A stretch of 30,773 bases of DNA from a virus, in IMG/VR virus record IMGVR_UViG_3300045961_000373, positions 1 to 30,773 of that record. One strand, given 5' to 3'. Every line of letters starts with the position of its first letter. The stretch's first letter is position 1. This document shows positions 7,011-12,480 of this stretch, piece by piece. Under the pieces are notes generated by a model, which saw only the letters and a list, made by a program, of their open reading frames with translations, was not told the origin of the DNA and did not search any database. The position numbers were made by a program, and so were the translations under genes.

Positions 7011-7048
7011 ATAAGTATTAATAGTATAAATATAAGGCTATGCCTTAT
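7011..7048. promoter_or_regulatory. Operators O1 and O2 of the immunity region
   Basis: O1 is the perfect 17-bp palindrome ATAAGGCTATGCCTTAT at 7032-7048. O2 at 7011-7027 starts with the same ATAAG but has an imperfect second half (AGTAT). Their centres are 21 bp apart, two helical turns, which suits cooperative binding on one face. O1 lies exactly between the -35 and -10 of the leftward early promoter and O2 covers its likely start point. Binding by the repressor, the small HTH protein or both is inferred. Confidence 0.65.
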
Positions 7049-7057
7049 GAAAGTCAA
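7022..7057 (-). promoter_or_regulatory. Leftward early promoter of the transposition operon
   Basis: On the minus strand the -35 is TTGACT (7057-7052), the spacer is exactly 17 bp and the -10 is TATATT (7034-7029), giving a start near 7022, about 45 nt before the small HTH gene. This is the best sigma70-type promoter I found in the window. Operator O1 fills its spacer, so bound repressor would block it. A weaker rightward promoter for the repressor (TATAAA at 7025-7030) would overlap it. Confidence 0.7.
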
Positions 7058-7069
7058 TAGGAAATTTAT

Positions 7070-7441
7070 ATGGATATCTTTTTTCCTGATATTCTAAAAA
7101 GGATTCAGGCACAGTTTGGGCAAAAAAGCGATGCAGAAACAGCTAGATTCTTTGGTATTACGCCACAATCATTAAATGGCTGGAAAAAAACAAACTCTCC
7201 TGATTACAAACTTGTATTTGAAAAATCCAAGAACATAGATCTTCATTGGCTGCTTACCGGTGAACGCGCACCATCATCGAATAAATATTCTAATGAAGAA
7301 ATGCTGGAGCGAGCCGAAGCAAAACAGAGTATTACAGAACTAGCATTGAAAAAGACAATGGACATGGCTAATGGAGTCGGTAATACAGATGAATTGGTTG
7401 AAGAAATCAAAATATTACGCAAAACATTAAAGTATTTATAA
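7070..7441 (+). CDS. CI-type phage repressor, short form without protease domain
   Basis: Product of 123 aa; ATG 7070 has AGGA 7 nt upstream. The N-terminal ~65 residues match the phage CI repressor HTH family: DAETARFFGITPQSLNGWKK is the helix-turn-helix and IDLHWLLTGE is the family signature that closes the domain. The rest (residues ~75-123) is a charged coiled coil suited to oligomerisation. There is no S24/LexA-type autocleavage domain, so induction is unlikely to go through RecA-stimulated self-cleavage. It is divergent from the early operon and likely represses it from O1/O2. This is the lysogeny repressor by position and fold. Confidence 0.85.
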   Translation: MDIFFPDILKRIQAQFGQKSDAETARFFGITPQSLNGWKKTNSPDYKLVFEKSKNIDLHWLLTGERAPSSNKYSNEEMLERAEAKQSITELALKKTMDMANGVGNTDELVEEIKILRKTLKYL

Positions 7442-7455
7442 ACGGAGGATACTTT

Positions 7456-8019
7456 ATGAGAATTACTAGTATAATTATAATAACCATGCTGTTTTTATCG
7501 TGCACTTATTACCAAAACAGTTATCTAGGACCAAGTGCAAACACGAATGTAATATTGTCGTCGAATAAGTTTAAAGTGATTGGTTCTGTAGCTGGGTATG
7601 CTGATGCACAGTACGTATTCTTTATTACGAAGAATAACCAGAACTTATATACGATTGCTAGAGAAGAGCTGATGGCAAAGGCAAAAGTGTATGGTCAATC
7701 AAGGGCTATCATTAATTTTACCATCGACAAGGCTAGGAATGGCTTTTTCCCGTTCTATTACAAAGATAAAATTTACATGTCAGGTGAAATTGTCGAGTTC
7801 GTTGATACCATTGATTCTGACTCTAGGAAAATAATGGTTCCAGATGCTAGAACTTTCACAATAAAACCAGGAGCGCTTTGCCAAATTAGTACAACTAGTG
7901 GTATGCTGTACAACGGGATTATTGATCTCTCAAACGAAGTGTACACGATAATTATTGATGCAGAAGGAAAAAAACAGGTTATAAAAACAAAAGAAATAAC
8001 CAATTATTCAGAGAACTAG
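7456..8019 (+). CDS. Surface lipoprotein co-expressed with the repressor (moron candidate)
   Basis: Product of 187 aa starting 14 nt after the repressor, with GGAGGA before ATG 7456. The N-terminus is a lipoprotein signal: a hydrophobic run then LFLSC with the lipidated cysteine at residue 16. The mature part contains NVILSSNKFKVIGSVAGYAD and SRAIINFTID, which resemble DUF6567-type small lipoproteins; this family call is from memory. The C-terminal ~60 residues form a separate beta-rich segment. Being in the repressor transcript, it should be made in lysogens. Superinfection exclusion or altered host surface is the likely role, but this is inferred. Confidence 0.75.
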   Translation: MRITSIIIITMLFLSCTYYQNSYLGPSANTNVILSSNKFKVIGSVAGYADAQYVFFITKNNQNLYTIAREELMAKAKVYGQSRAIINFTIDKARNGFFPFYYKDKIYMSGEIVEFVDTIDSDSRKIMVPDARTFTIKPGALCQISTTSGMLYNGIIDLSNEVYTIIIDAEGKKQVIKTKEITNYSEN

Positions 8020-8042
8020 AGGAATGTCAAAGAACGTACTTC

Positions 8043-8348
8043 TCAGTATCCAAATAGGCGCATGACAATGTCTTCAATTAAGCCTCTGCGCTTGAGCCTT
8101 AACAGTGGCTTTTTATCCTTGTCTGTAAGTGTAACCGGAAGCCCTTTTTCAGCCAATGCGAGCGCGATCGCCTGACCGTTTCCATAGTCTCGTACATTAA
8201 CCATAGCAGGCCGTGCATGTGGTCGCAGCGCGTAATACTTTTTGGCGATTTCTCCGGCATGATGTTTAGCGGTTTTGTCGATTATTGGTACGACTGTCCA
8301 GACTAATTTTTGGTTCTTTTTACTAATTGTTAGCTCCCTAAAAATCAT
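8043..8348 (-). CDS. Last gene of the leftward late operon, unknown function
   Basis: Product of 101 aa, convergent with the lipoprotein gene 23 bp away. ATG 8348 is preceded by AGGAG. It contains a basic N-terminus (ISKKNQKLVW), then IIDKTAKHHAGEIAKKYYALRPHARP, then an alpha/beta-looking NVRDYGNGQAIALALAEKGLPVTL and a basic C-terminus ending in RLFGY. The family is not recognised. It follows the virion morphogenesis gene, from which it is separated by a structured element, so it may be a small structural or head-tail joining protein. Confidence 0.65.
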   Translation of the reverse strand: MIFRELTISKKNQKLVWTVVPIIDKTAKHHAGEIAKKYYALRPHARPAMVNVRDYGNGQAIALALAEKGLPVTLTDKDKKPLLRLKRRGLIEDIVMRLFGY

Positions 8349-8369
8349 AAATGGCTCCTGTATAGAATA

Positions 8370-8434
8370 AAGCGCTGGAGGTCTAAGACCGGAACTCCGG
8401 GGAGAACCCTTACGGGGATCTCACTCCAGCGCTT
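8370..8434 (-). ncRNA. Structured intergenic element, three-way-junction-like
   Basis: AAGCGCTGGAG (8370-8380) and CTCCAGCGCTT (8424-8434) form a perfect 11-bp stem. Read on the leftward transcript, the enclosed 43 nt fold into GAGATCCC-CGTAA-GGGTTCTC (one mismatch) and CCGG-AGTT-CCGG, with a possible GGTC-TTA-GACC. It starts 5 nt after the stop of the virion morphogenesis gene and ends 21 nt before the next gene. No T-run follows, so it is not an intrinsic terminator. It shares a GTGAG...CCCC core with the element at 10762-10860. I do not recognise a named RNA class. Confidence 0.6.
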
Positions 8435-8439
8435 GAATT

Positions 8440-8946
8440 TTATTGCATAATGTGCTTATCTAAAACATCCAGCATTTCCTCTGTGTCGCTATCTTGTACC
8501 ACCATAAAGGGCCGTGCAGGAAACCGCATGTGTCGAGTGTGAGCCCTGACTGTAGCGCTTTTCCCGGACTTGGTTTTCCTCTGGTGTTCTTTAACATTAA
8601 CAGAAGCATCTATGCCGAAATTATGGACCGCAGCATACTCTTTATTTGTCCCGATTTCAGCGTTATCATTTGCAACACGTTTTGTGATAGATGCGCGAAG
8701 TTGACCAGTATCAGAAAGTGTCATGCCATTGCGCCCTTTTGCTGCTCCGGATTTGCTCCAGCGGTTTGTTCCACCCCGCCAAGACCCAGCAGCAGAAAAC
8801 CTTCCCTCAGATTCAAAATTCTGTTCAATTGAGGAAACCACAATTTCTGCACATTCTTCGAGTGGCGCCGCCAGATTACCGCTTTGTTTTTTTATCAGCC
8901 GCAGACGATCTGAAAACGCAGCATCATCGAGCTTGTGTTTTATCAC
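8440..8946 (-). CDS. Phage virion morphogenesis / tail completion protein (Mu gpG, P2 gpS type)
   Basis: Product of 168 aa. Characteristic features are the N-terminal helical part, the RWSKSGAAKGRNGMTLSDTGQLRASI block (residues ~63-88), EIGTNKEYAAVHNFG (~97-111) and ARPFMVVQDSDTEEM near the C-terminus, the pattern of the phage virion morphogenesis family. In Mu gpG and P2 gpS it helps complete the tail or its junction to the head. The ATG overlaps the stop of the gene before it (ATGA), so translation is coupled. In Mu this gene follows F (gp30); here several small genes and a methylase lie between. Confidence 0.85.
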   Translation of the reverse strand: MIKHKLDDAAFSDRLRLIKKQSGNLAAPLEECAEIVVSSIEQNFESEGRFSAAGSWRGGTNRWSKSGAAKGRNGMTLSDTGQLRASITKRVANDNAEIGTNKEYAAVHNFGIDASVNVKEHQRKTKSGKSATVRAHTRHMRFPARPFMVVQDSDTEEMLDVLDKHIMQ

Positions 8947-9281
8947 TTTTCATCTCCTGCGGCAATAGCTGAAAAGATATCCTTAATCGACATCACCTGC
9001 GTTCTTGGGCTTCTTGTATAGAGTGAATTCCACCATGCTCGAATAGATTCCATTTTGCCGTTTTCACGCTCTTTACTCGGCAAGGTGATATATCTGATGC
9101 CTTTATCGTTCTGTATGAATCCACGCATGACATATTTGACAACACCGTTGTAGCCATTTGCATTTCTGGCCTTCCAGAATGCGTCCATGGTCTCATCCCA
9201 GTCACCACCAAACATGGAGCGTACTTTCATAATTGTCGCCCAGGTGATTTTCTGGTTGTTAATAGTTATGTAATTATTCAA
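8943..9281 (-). CDS. Late-operon protein of unknown function, TTG start
   Basis: Product of 112 aa. The start is TTG 9281, supported by AAAGGA with a 7-nt spacer; no ATG is as well placed. Sequence landmarks are KITWATIMKVRSMFGGDWDETMDAFWKARNANGYNGVVKYVM (residues ~12-53), then KGIRYITLPSKERENG and a W-rich RAWWNSLYTRSPR segment. No family is recognised. It is translationally coupled to the virion morphogenesis gene by an ATGA overlap, which suggests a morphogenesis or accessory role in the late operon. Confidence 0.7.
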   Translation of the reverse strand: MNNYITINNQKITWATIMKVRSMFGGDWDETMDAFWKARNANGYNGVVKYVMRGFIQNDKGIRYITLPSKERENGKMESIRAWWNSLYTRSPRTQVMSIKDIFSAIAAGDEK

Positions 9282-9284
9282 AGC

Positions 9285-9476
9285 TTAGTCCTTTGTTATA
9301 GTTACTGGATAGTTTTTACCATGCCCGATATGCCAGAAGCTGCAATGTTTACACCGGTAAGGGTGCAGTATATGTGCCCGTTTGGTCCTGCGCTTGATTG
9401 TTTTGCAGCGCAATTCAGCTTTTACGAACGAGACATATTTTGTTTTTTCTTTGCAGGCATAATGGATATCAGGCAT
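9285..9476 (-). CDS. Small basic zinc-binding protein
   Basis: Product of 63 aa between the methylase and the TTG-start gene. It has cysteines at residues ~8 and 24, and a C-x2-C-x4-H-x2-H pattern in YRCKHCSFWHIGHGKN (residues ~40-55), suggesting a zinc finger, plus a very basic middle (KTIKRRTKRAHI). This is similar in style to small zinc-finger proteins seen in many phages that may bind nucleic acid. Start ATG 9476 has only a weak ribosome site, so translation may be coupled to the methylase, which ends 3 nt upstream. Confidence 0.65.
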   Translation of the reverse strand: MPDIHYACKEKTKYVSFVKAELRCKTIKRRTKRAHILHPYRCKHCSFWHIGHGKNYPVTITKD

Positions 9477-9479
9477 TGC

Positions 9480-10253
9480 TCAATAAACCTTACTAAAGTT
9501 ACTTATTAAAAGTTCTTTTCCGATGGTCGACTTCTTACTGTTGACACTGTACGCTACAGCTACAGGCTTGATGTTAAAATCTGAAAAAACCTCTCGAATA
9601 TCAGCATGATCATTCAGGCTGAGAATGAATTTCCCATTAACCAGTTTTAAGGCATCGGATAATGCTTTAAAATCAGAGAGTGCAGTAAAATTATGGACGT
9701 AAACCGGGGATTTATAGTAAGGTGGATCCAGATAGAAAAAAGTTTCCGGTTTATCATATTTTTTAAGCAACTCGGAGTAATCAAGATTTTCAATTAAAAC
9801 ATTTACCAGGCGTAGATGAATGTCTGACATTTCTTCTTCCAGTCGCAGCAAATTAATCCTGGGAGGGCGCTCCGGGCTCACACCAAAGGTTCTGCCTCGT
9901 ACCCGACCACCAAAGCACATCCGCTGTAAATAGTAATAACGCGCAGCGCGTTGAATATCTGTTAAACCACCGGCCTCAGCCTGGCGCTTAAAATCATTCC
10001 AGATTTCTCTTGATGATAACAGCCACCTGAACTGGCGTAAAAACTCTTCTAAATGGTTCTGTACTACCCGATAAAACGTAATTAAATCGCCATCTTTATC
10101 ATTAATAACTTCATATTTTGAATACTCTTTTCTAAAAAACACCCAGGCTGCACCTGCGAACACTTCGCAATAGGTTTTGTGCGCAGGGATCAGGTCGCAA
10201 ATTATTTTAGAAAGCTTTGATTTTCCACCGACATAGCATAATGGGCTATTCAT
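9480..10253 (-). CDS. D12-class DNA adenine-N6 methyltransferase (Dam-like)
   Basis: Product of 257 aa. ATG 10253 overlaps the previous stop (ATGA) and has AGG upstream; the frame extends further but without support. Motifs: YVGGKSKL at 7-14 (motif X), EVFAGAAWVFF at ~30-40 (SAM-binding motif I, FxG) and YLDPPYY (catalytic motif IV, DPPY). The C-terminal half carries the rest of the fold. D12 enzymes methylate adenine, often in GATC. In Mu-like phages such enzymes protect DNA from host restriction, like Mom in function. The late-operon location fits modification of DNA before packaging. Confidence 0.9.
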   Translation of the reverse strand: MNSPLCYVGGKSKLSKIICDLIPAHKTYCEVFAGAAWVFFRKEYSKYEVINDKDGDLITFYRVVQNHLEEFLRQFRWLLSSREIWNDFKRQAEAGGLTDIQRAARYYYLQRMCFGGRVRGRTFGVSPERPPRINLLRLEEEMSDIHLRLVNVLIENLDYSELLKKYDKPETFFYLDPPYYKSPVYVHNFTALSDFKALSDALKLVNGKFILSLNDHADIREVFSDFNIKPVAVAYSVNSKKSTIGKELLISNFSKVY

Positions 10254-10408
10254 TGTTGTGTAACCTTGTTGTTGTGCTCGGATAGGCGAGCAGCAGTTTC
10301 TACTGTAATCCACTTGCGACGTGGGTTGACGGGGGTTGGCCGACCTCCGTTTGCTCGCTCTTTTTTTACATCTGTCTTCTCATAGTCCTCACCTCTTTTC
10401 CAAAACAT
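10250..10408 (-). CDS. Small basic protein coupled to the methylase
   Basis: Product of 52 aa if ATG 10408 is used. Its stop overlaps the methylase ATG as ATGA, which argues that it is translated. The sequence is strongly basic and polar (EKTDVKKERANGGRPTPVNP, then RKWITVETAARLSEHNNK) and may contain a short helix. The ribosome site for ATG 10408 is poor, and a much better one (GAGGTGAGG) precedes an out-of-frame ATG with only five codons, so the true start is uncertain. Function unknown. Confidence 0.5.
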   Translation of the reverse strand: MFWKRGEDYEKTDVKKERANGGRPTPVNPRRKWITVETAARLSEHNNKVTQQ

Positions 10409-10604
10409 ACTTGTGAAGCTTATTGTCCCAGATCCGTCCCTTTGATTGCCTTCCTGCCAGGGAAAAGGATACTCCAGCAGGTTCTTTATAGGGAGCAATA
10501 GTGTTACAAATGTTGCACAGATCACCCCTGCGATACATTGATCCACATGTTGGGCACGGATCACCAACCTGCCTGATATCCGGTTTTTCTTTCGAAGAAC
10601 TCAT
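10389..10604 (-). CDS. Small zinc-ribbon protein
   Basis: Product of 71 aa from ATG 10604. A zinc ribbon of the form CPTCG-x7-CNIC (residues ~17-32) is clear, followed by a basic tail with LAGRQSKGRIWDNKLHKYVL. The frame is open up to 10658, with other ATGs, but all overlap the acidic small gene at 10561-10701. Zinc ribbons of this size often bind nucleic acid or stabilise assembly factors. It overlaps both neighbours, a compact arrangement typical of phage late operons. Confidence 0.6.
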   Translation of the reverse strand: MSSSKEKPDIRQVGDPCPTCGSMYRRGDLCNICNTIAPYKEPAGVSFSLAGRQSKGRIWDNKLHKYVLEKR

Positions 10605-10701
10605 CTTTATCTTCTTCGGTGAATTGCGGGATGTAGACATTTTCATCATCAGCCTCATCGGGTGTGGTAACCGGTGTATGGAATGTTTTTTGATTTAGCA
10701 T
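10561..10701 (-). CDS. Small acidic protein (46 aa)
   Basis: ATG 10701 opens a 46-codon frame: MLNQKTFHTPVTTPDEADDE, then NVYIPQFTEEDKDEFFERK, ending GW. The composition is strongly acidic with a patterned C-terminal helix, unlike a random frame, and it fills the space between the structured element and the zinc-ribbon gene. Its ribosome site is weak. An acidic partner of the basic small proteins downstream, or an antitoxin-like partner for the MuF C-terminal domain encoded just upstream, are possible but unproven. Confidence 0.5.
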   Translation of the reverse strand: MLNQKTFHTPVTTPDEADDENVYIPQFTEEDKDEFFERKTGYQAGW

Positions 10702-10761
10702 AAAAACAGCTTTCGAACTATTGGTATTGATTTTTAACCAAAGATAACCGTATATTTACAG

Positions 10762-10860
10762 TAAGCTCCGGCGACACGGTGAATCCCCCGGCCGTAGGAC
10801 GATAGCGCCACGCTACCGGATCGCGATGTGAGGGAAATGGGGGTCCTCACCCGGAGCTTA
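10762..10860 (-). ncRNA. GC-rich structured element directly after the MuF gene
   Basis: TAAGCTCCGG (10762-10771) and CCGGAGCTTA (10851-10860) form a perfect 10-bp stem whose 5' arm contains the MuF stop codon. On the leftward transcript, further nested pairing is GTGA/TCAC, CCCCC/GGGGG and an inner hairpin GGTAGCG-TGG-CGCTATC. The inner hairpin has a G-U pair on the minus strand but an A-C mismatch on the plus strand, so a leftward RNA is favoured. The element is clearly more GC-rich than its surroundings. No T-run follows. 10702-10761 is unremarkable AT-rich sequence. No known class is recognised. Confidence 0.65.
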
Positions 10861-12111
10861 TTTACTTCCCCGTACAATTTTCCCTTTTTTCTTTGCTTCG
10901 CTAATTGCTTCTTCATTGGTTAGCCGCAGTGATGTTAAAAACAGTCCCTTTCCTGTTTTTGTAGCCTTGATTGCAGCATGATACACCTTACCTGAACGGC
11001 GTATGAAAACCATCGTCGTATCGCCATCCTGAATGATAATCTGGGCTTTTTCAATGATATTCTGCAGAAATTGGTAATCTTCTATACTAAGCTCAGGATG
11101 CTTCACCACGTTTTTTTTCAGGGTTTCTGCTGAAAGGCCGACAATATTTGTCGTTGCACCGATCGCATTTTTATAAGCATCAGGCAGAACTGCAACCGGA
11201 TACGTGCCGTGTATTGCACCTTTCGCTTTGAAAAATGCAGTAAAATCAGGGCCATTTATGGCTGTCTGGACATACCTTCTTGCGAGTGCCAGATCTTTTT
11301 TTGTCAGATCGGGCTGGTATGAAACTCGCCCGGGATTATAATCCCAACCAGGTTCGGTCCAGTAAACAACCGGATTTCCGTAGCTGTCAGTATGGCCAGT
11401 TTTATAGCCGGTAACCTTTACTTTCTTCCCGCCGGCATCCACCTCTTTTTCAACAATGCGTCCCTCAGAAGAATCTACTGTTAAGCCTCTTCTCTCTACT
11501 TCTGTCTGGGATAATGTTCTGGTCCGCAGCCTGCAATGGAAATGGTTTGGCGGGTAGATCCTATCGATAACGGGATCATCAATAGGTAAAACGACATGAT
11601 GCAGTGCGCGGCATTTATCACTGGTCCGGTCATCGATAACAGCTAAAAACTCCAGGTATGGCCTGTTTTTACGGTTCTTATACTGGCCATCCCACTGACC
11701 AACAGCATACTGAGTGCGCAGATTCGTATCGTAAATAGTTTTGAGACGCCGTGGTGAACCAAGCTGAATATCTGTCACTTCACCGGTGTCTTTATCGACT
11801 ATTTCCTGCTTACCCCACCATCCTTTTGCTTTTAACTGCGGTTCCAGTTGGCTTTTGAATTTACCGAACGACCAACCCTCATCAGTTGCTTTGTCGACCA
11901 TGTCACGAATATCCTGTAAGATATCCATGCGCATCACTTTTGCCACCGTAAACGAGCGCTGGTGCGCCTGCTGCCACATCTCATGCCAATCCCATGTAAT
12001 GGCATTACCTTTTTGACGCAGGTATTCAATAGCTGCAGCAGGTTTAAGGTGAAAGGCATCGGCTAAAATGCCCTCTTCACCCAATGAGAGTCGTGTTCCG
12101 GTGGCCCCCAT
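10858..12111 (-). CDS. MuF (Mu gp30/SPP1 gp7-type) minor head protein with C-terminal nuclease-toxin-like domain
   Basis: Product of 417 aa. Residues ~45-200 are the MuF domain: RRLKTIYDTNLRTQYAVGQW (121-140), IDDRTSDKCRALHHVVLPID (159-178) and the PPNHFHCRLRT signature (187-197). MuF proteins are injected or portal-associated head proteins. Residues ~306-410 form a separate domain beginning VAVLPDAYKN, with VGLSAETLKKNVVKHPELS, DGDTTMVFIRRSGKVYHAAI and a GLFLTSLR strand. This resembles the phage Barnase-EndoU-ColicinE5/D-RelE (PBECR) nuclease domains of MuF polymorphic toxins. The family call for the C-terminus is from pattern memory. A linked immunity gene is not obvious. Confidence 0.85.
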   Translation of the reverse strand: MGATGTRLSLGEEGILADAFHLKPAAAIEYLRQKGNAITWDWHEMWQQAHQRSFTVAKVMRMDILQDIRDMVDKATDEGWSFGKFKSQLEPQLKAKGWWGKQEIVDKDTGEVTDIQLGSPRRLKTIYDTNLRTQYAVGQWDGQYKNRKNRPYLEFLAVIDDRTSDKCRALHHVVLPIDDPVIDRIYPPNHFHCRLRTRTLSQTEVERRGLTVDSSEGRIVEKEVDAGGKKVKVTGYKTGHTDSYGNPVVYWTEPGWDYNPGRVSYQPDLTKKDLALARRYVQTAINGPDFTAFFKAKGAIHGTYPVAVLPDAYKNAIGATTNIVGLSAETLKKNVVKHPELSIEDYQFLQNIIEKAQIIIQDGDTTMVFIRRSGKVYHAAIKATKTGKGLFLTSLRLTNEEAISEAKKKGKIVRGSK

Positions 12112-12112
12112 T

Positions 12113-12457
12113 TTATAACCAGATCAGAAGGTTTGGTTCAGTGAAAAGTTCTGCGGTGGATCCGGTTTCCAGAATGTAGTCAAATAGATAGCCATCCTGA
12201 ACATTGGCATGAACTGGAATGGGACAGAACACCATCTGTTCGGGCAAAAGATCGTTGTCGCTAAAATCATCAACCAGATGCACCATAAGTGTGCCGTCAA
12301 TCTTTGATTGCAACCCCTTTGCGGTTTCCGGATTCCCAGCCTGGTCGACTACTCGCCAGAGTTTCGTCGTTGCATCAAATTCAATCTCCCAGCCTTTAAA
12401 ATGACCGGAAGCCTGTTGAATCGTATGGATGTTGCCTGCGGTAACGTGTCTTTTCAT
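12113..12457 (-). CDS. Late head-region protein of unknown function
   Basis: Product of 114 aa with AAGG 7 nt before ATG 12457, and 1 nt from the MuF gene. It looks like a small beta-rich domain: GWEIEFDATTKLWRVVDQAG (residues ~22-41), DGTLMVHLVDDFSDNDLLPE, then CPIPVHANVQDGYLFDYILE and a hydrophobic end NLLIWL. No family is recognised. Tight linkage upstream of the MuF-toxin gene makes it a candidate chaperone or immunity-type partner, or a co-folding subunit of the LamG protein encoded just before it. None of these is shown by sequence. Confidence 0.65.
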   Translation of the reverse strand: MKRHVTAGNIHTIQQASGHFKGWEIEFDATTKLWRVVDQAGNPETAKGLQSKIDGTLMVHLVDDFSDNDLLPEQMVFCPIPVHANVQDGYLFDYILETGSTAELFTEPNLLIWL

Positions 12458-12480
12458 GAGATAGCCTTATAGGTTAAAAG

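Noticed and set aside
8370-8434. Intrinsic terminator
   Set aside because: The stem is strong, but no T-run follows in the leftward direction and another gene of the same operon starts 21 nt later.
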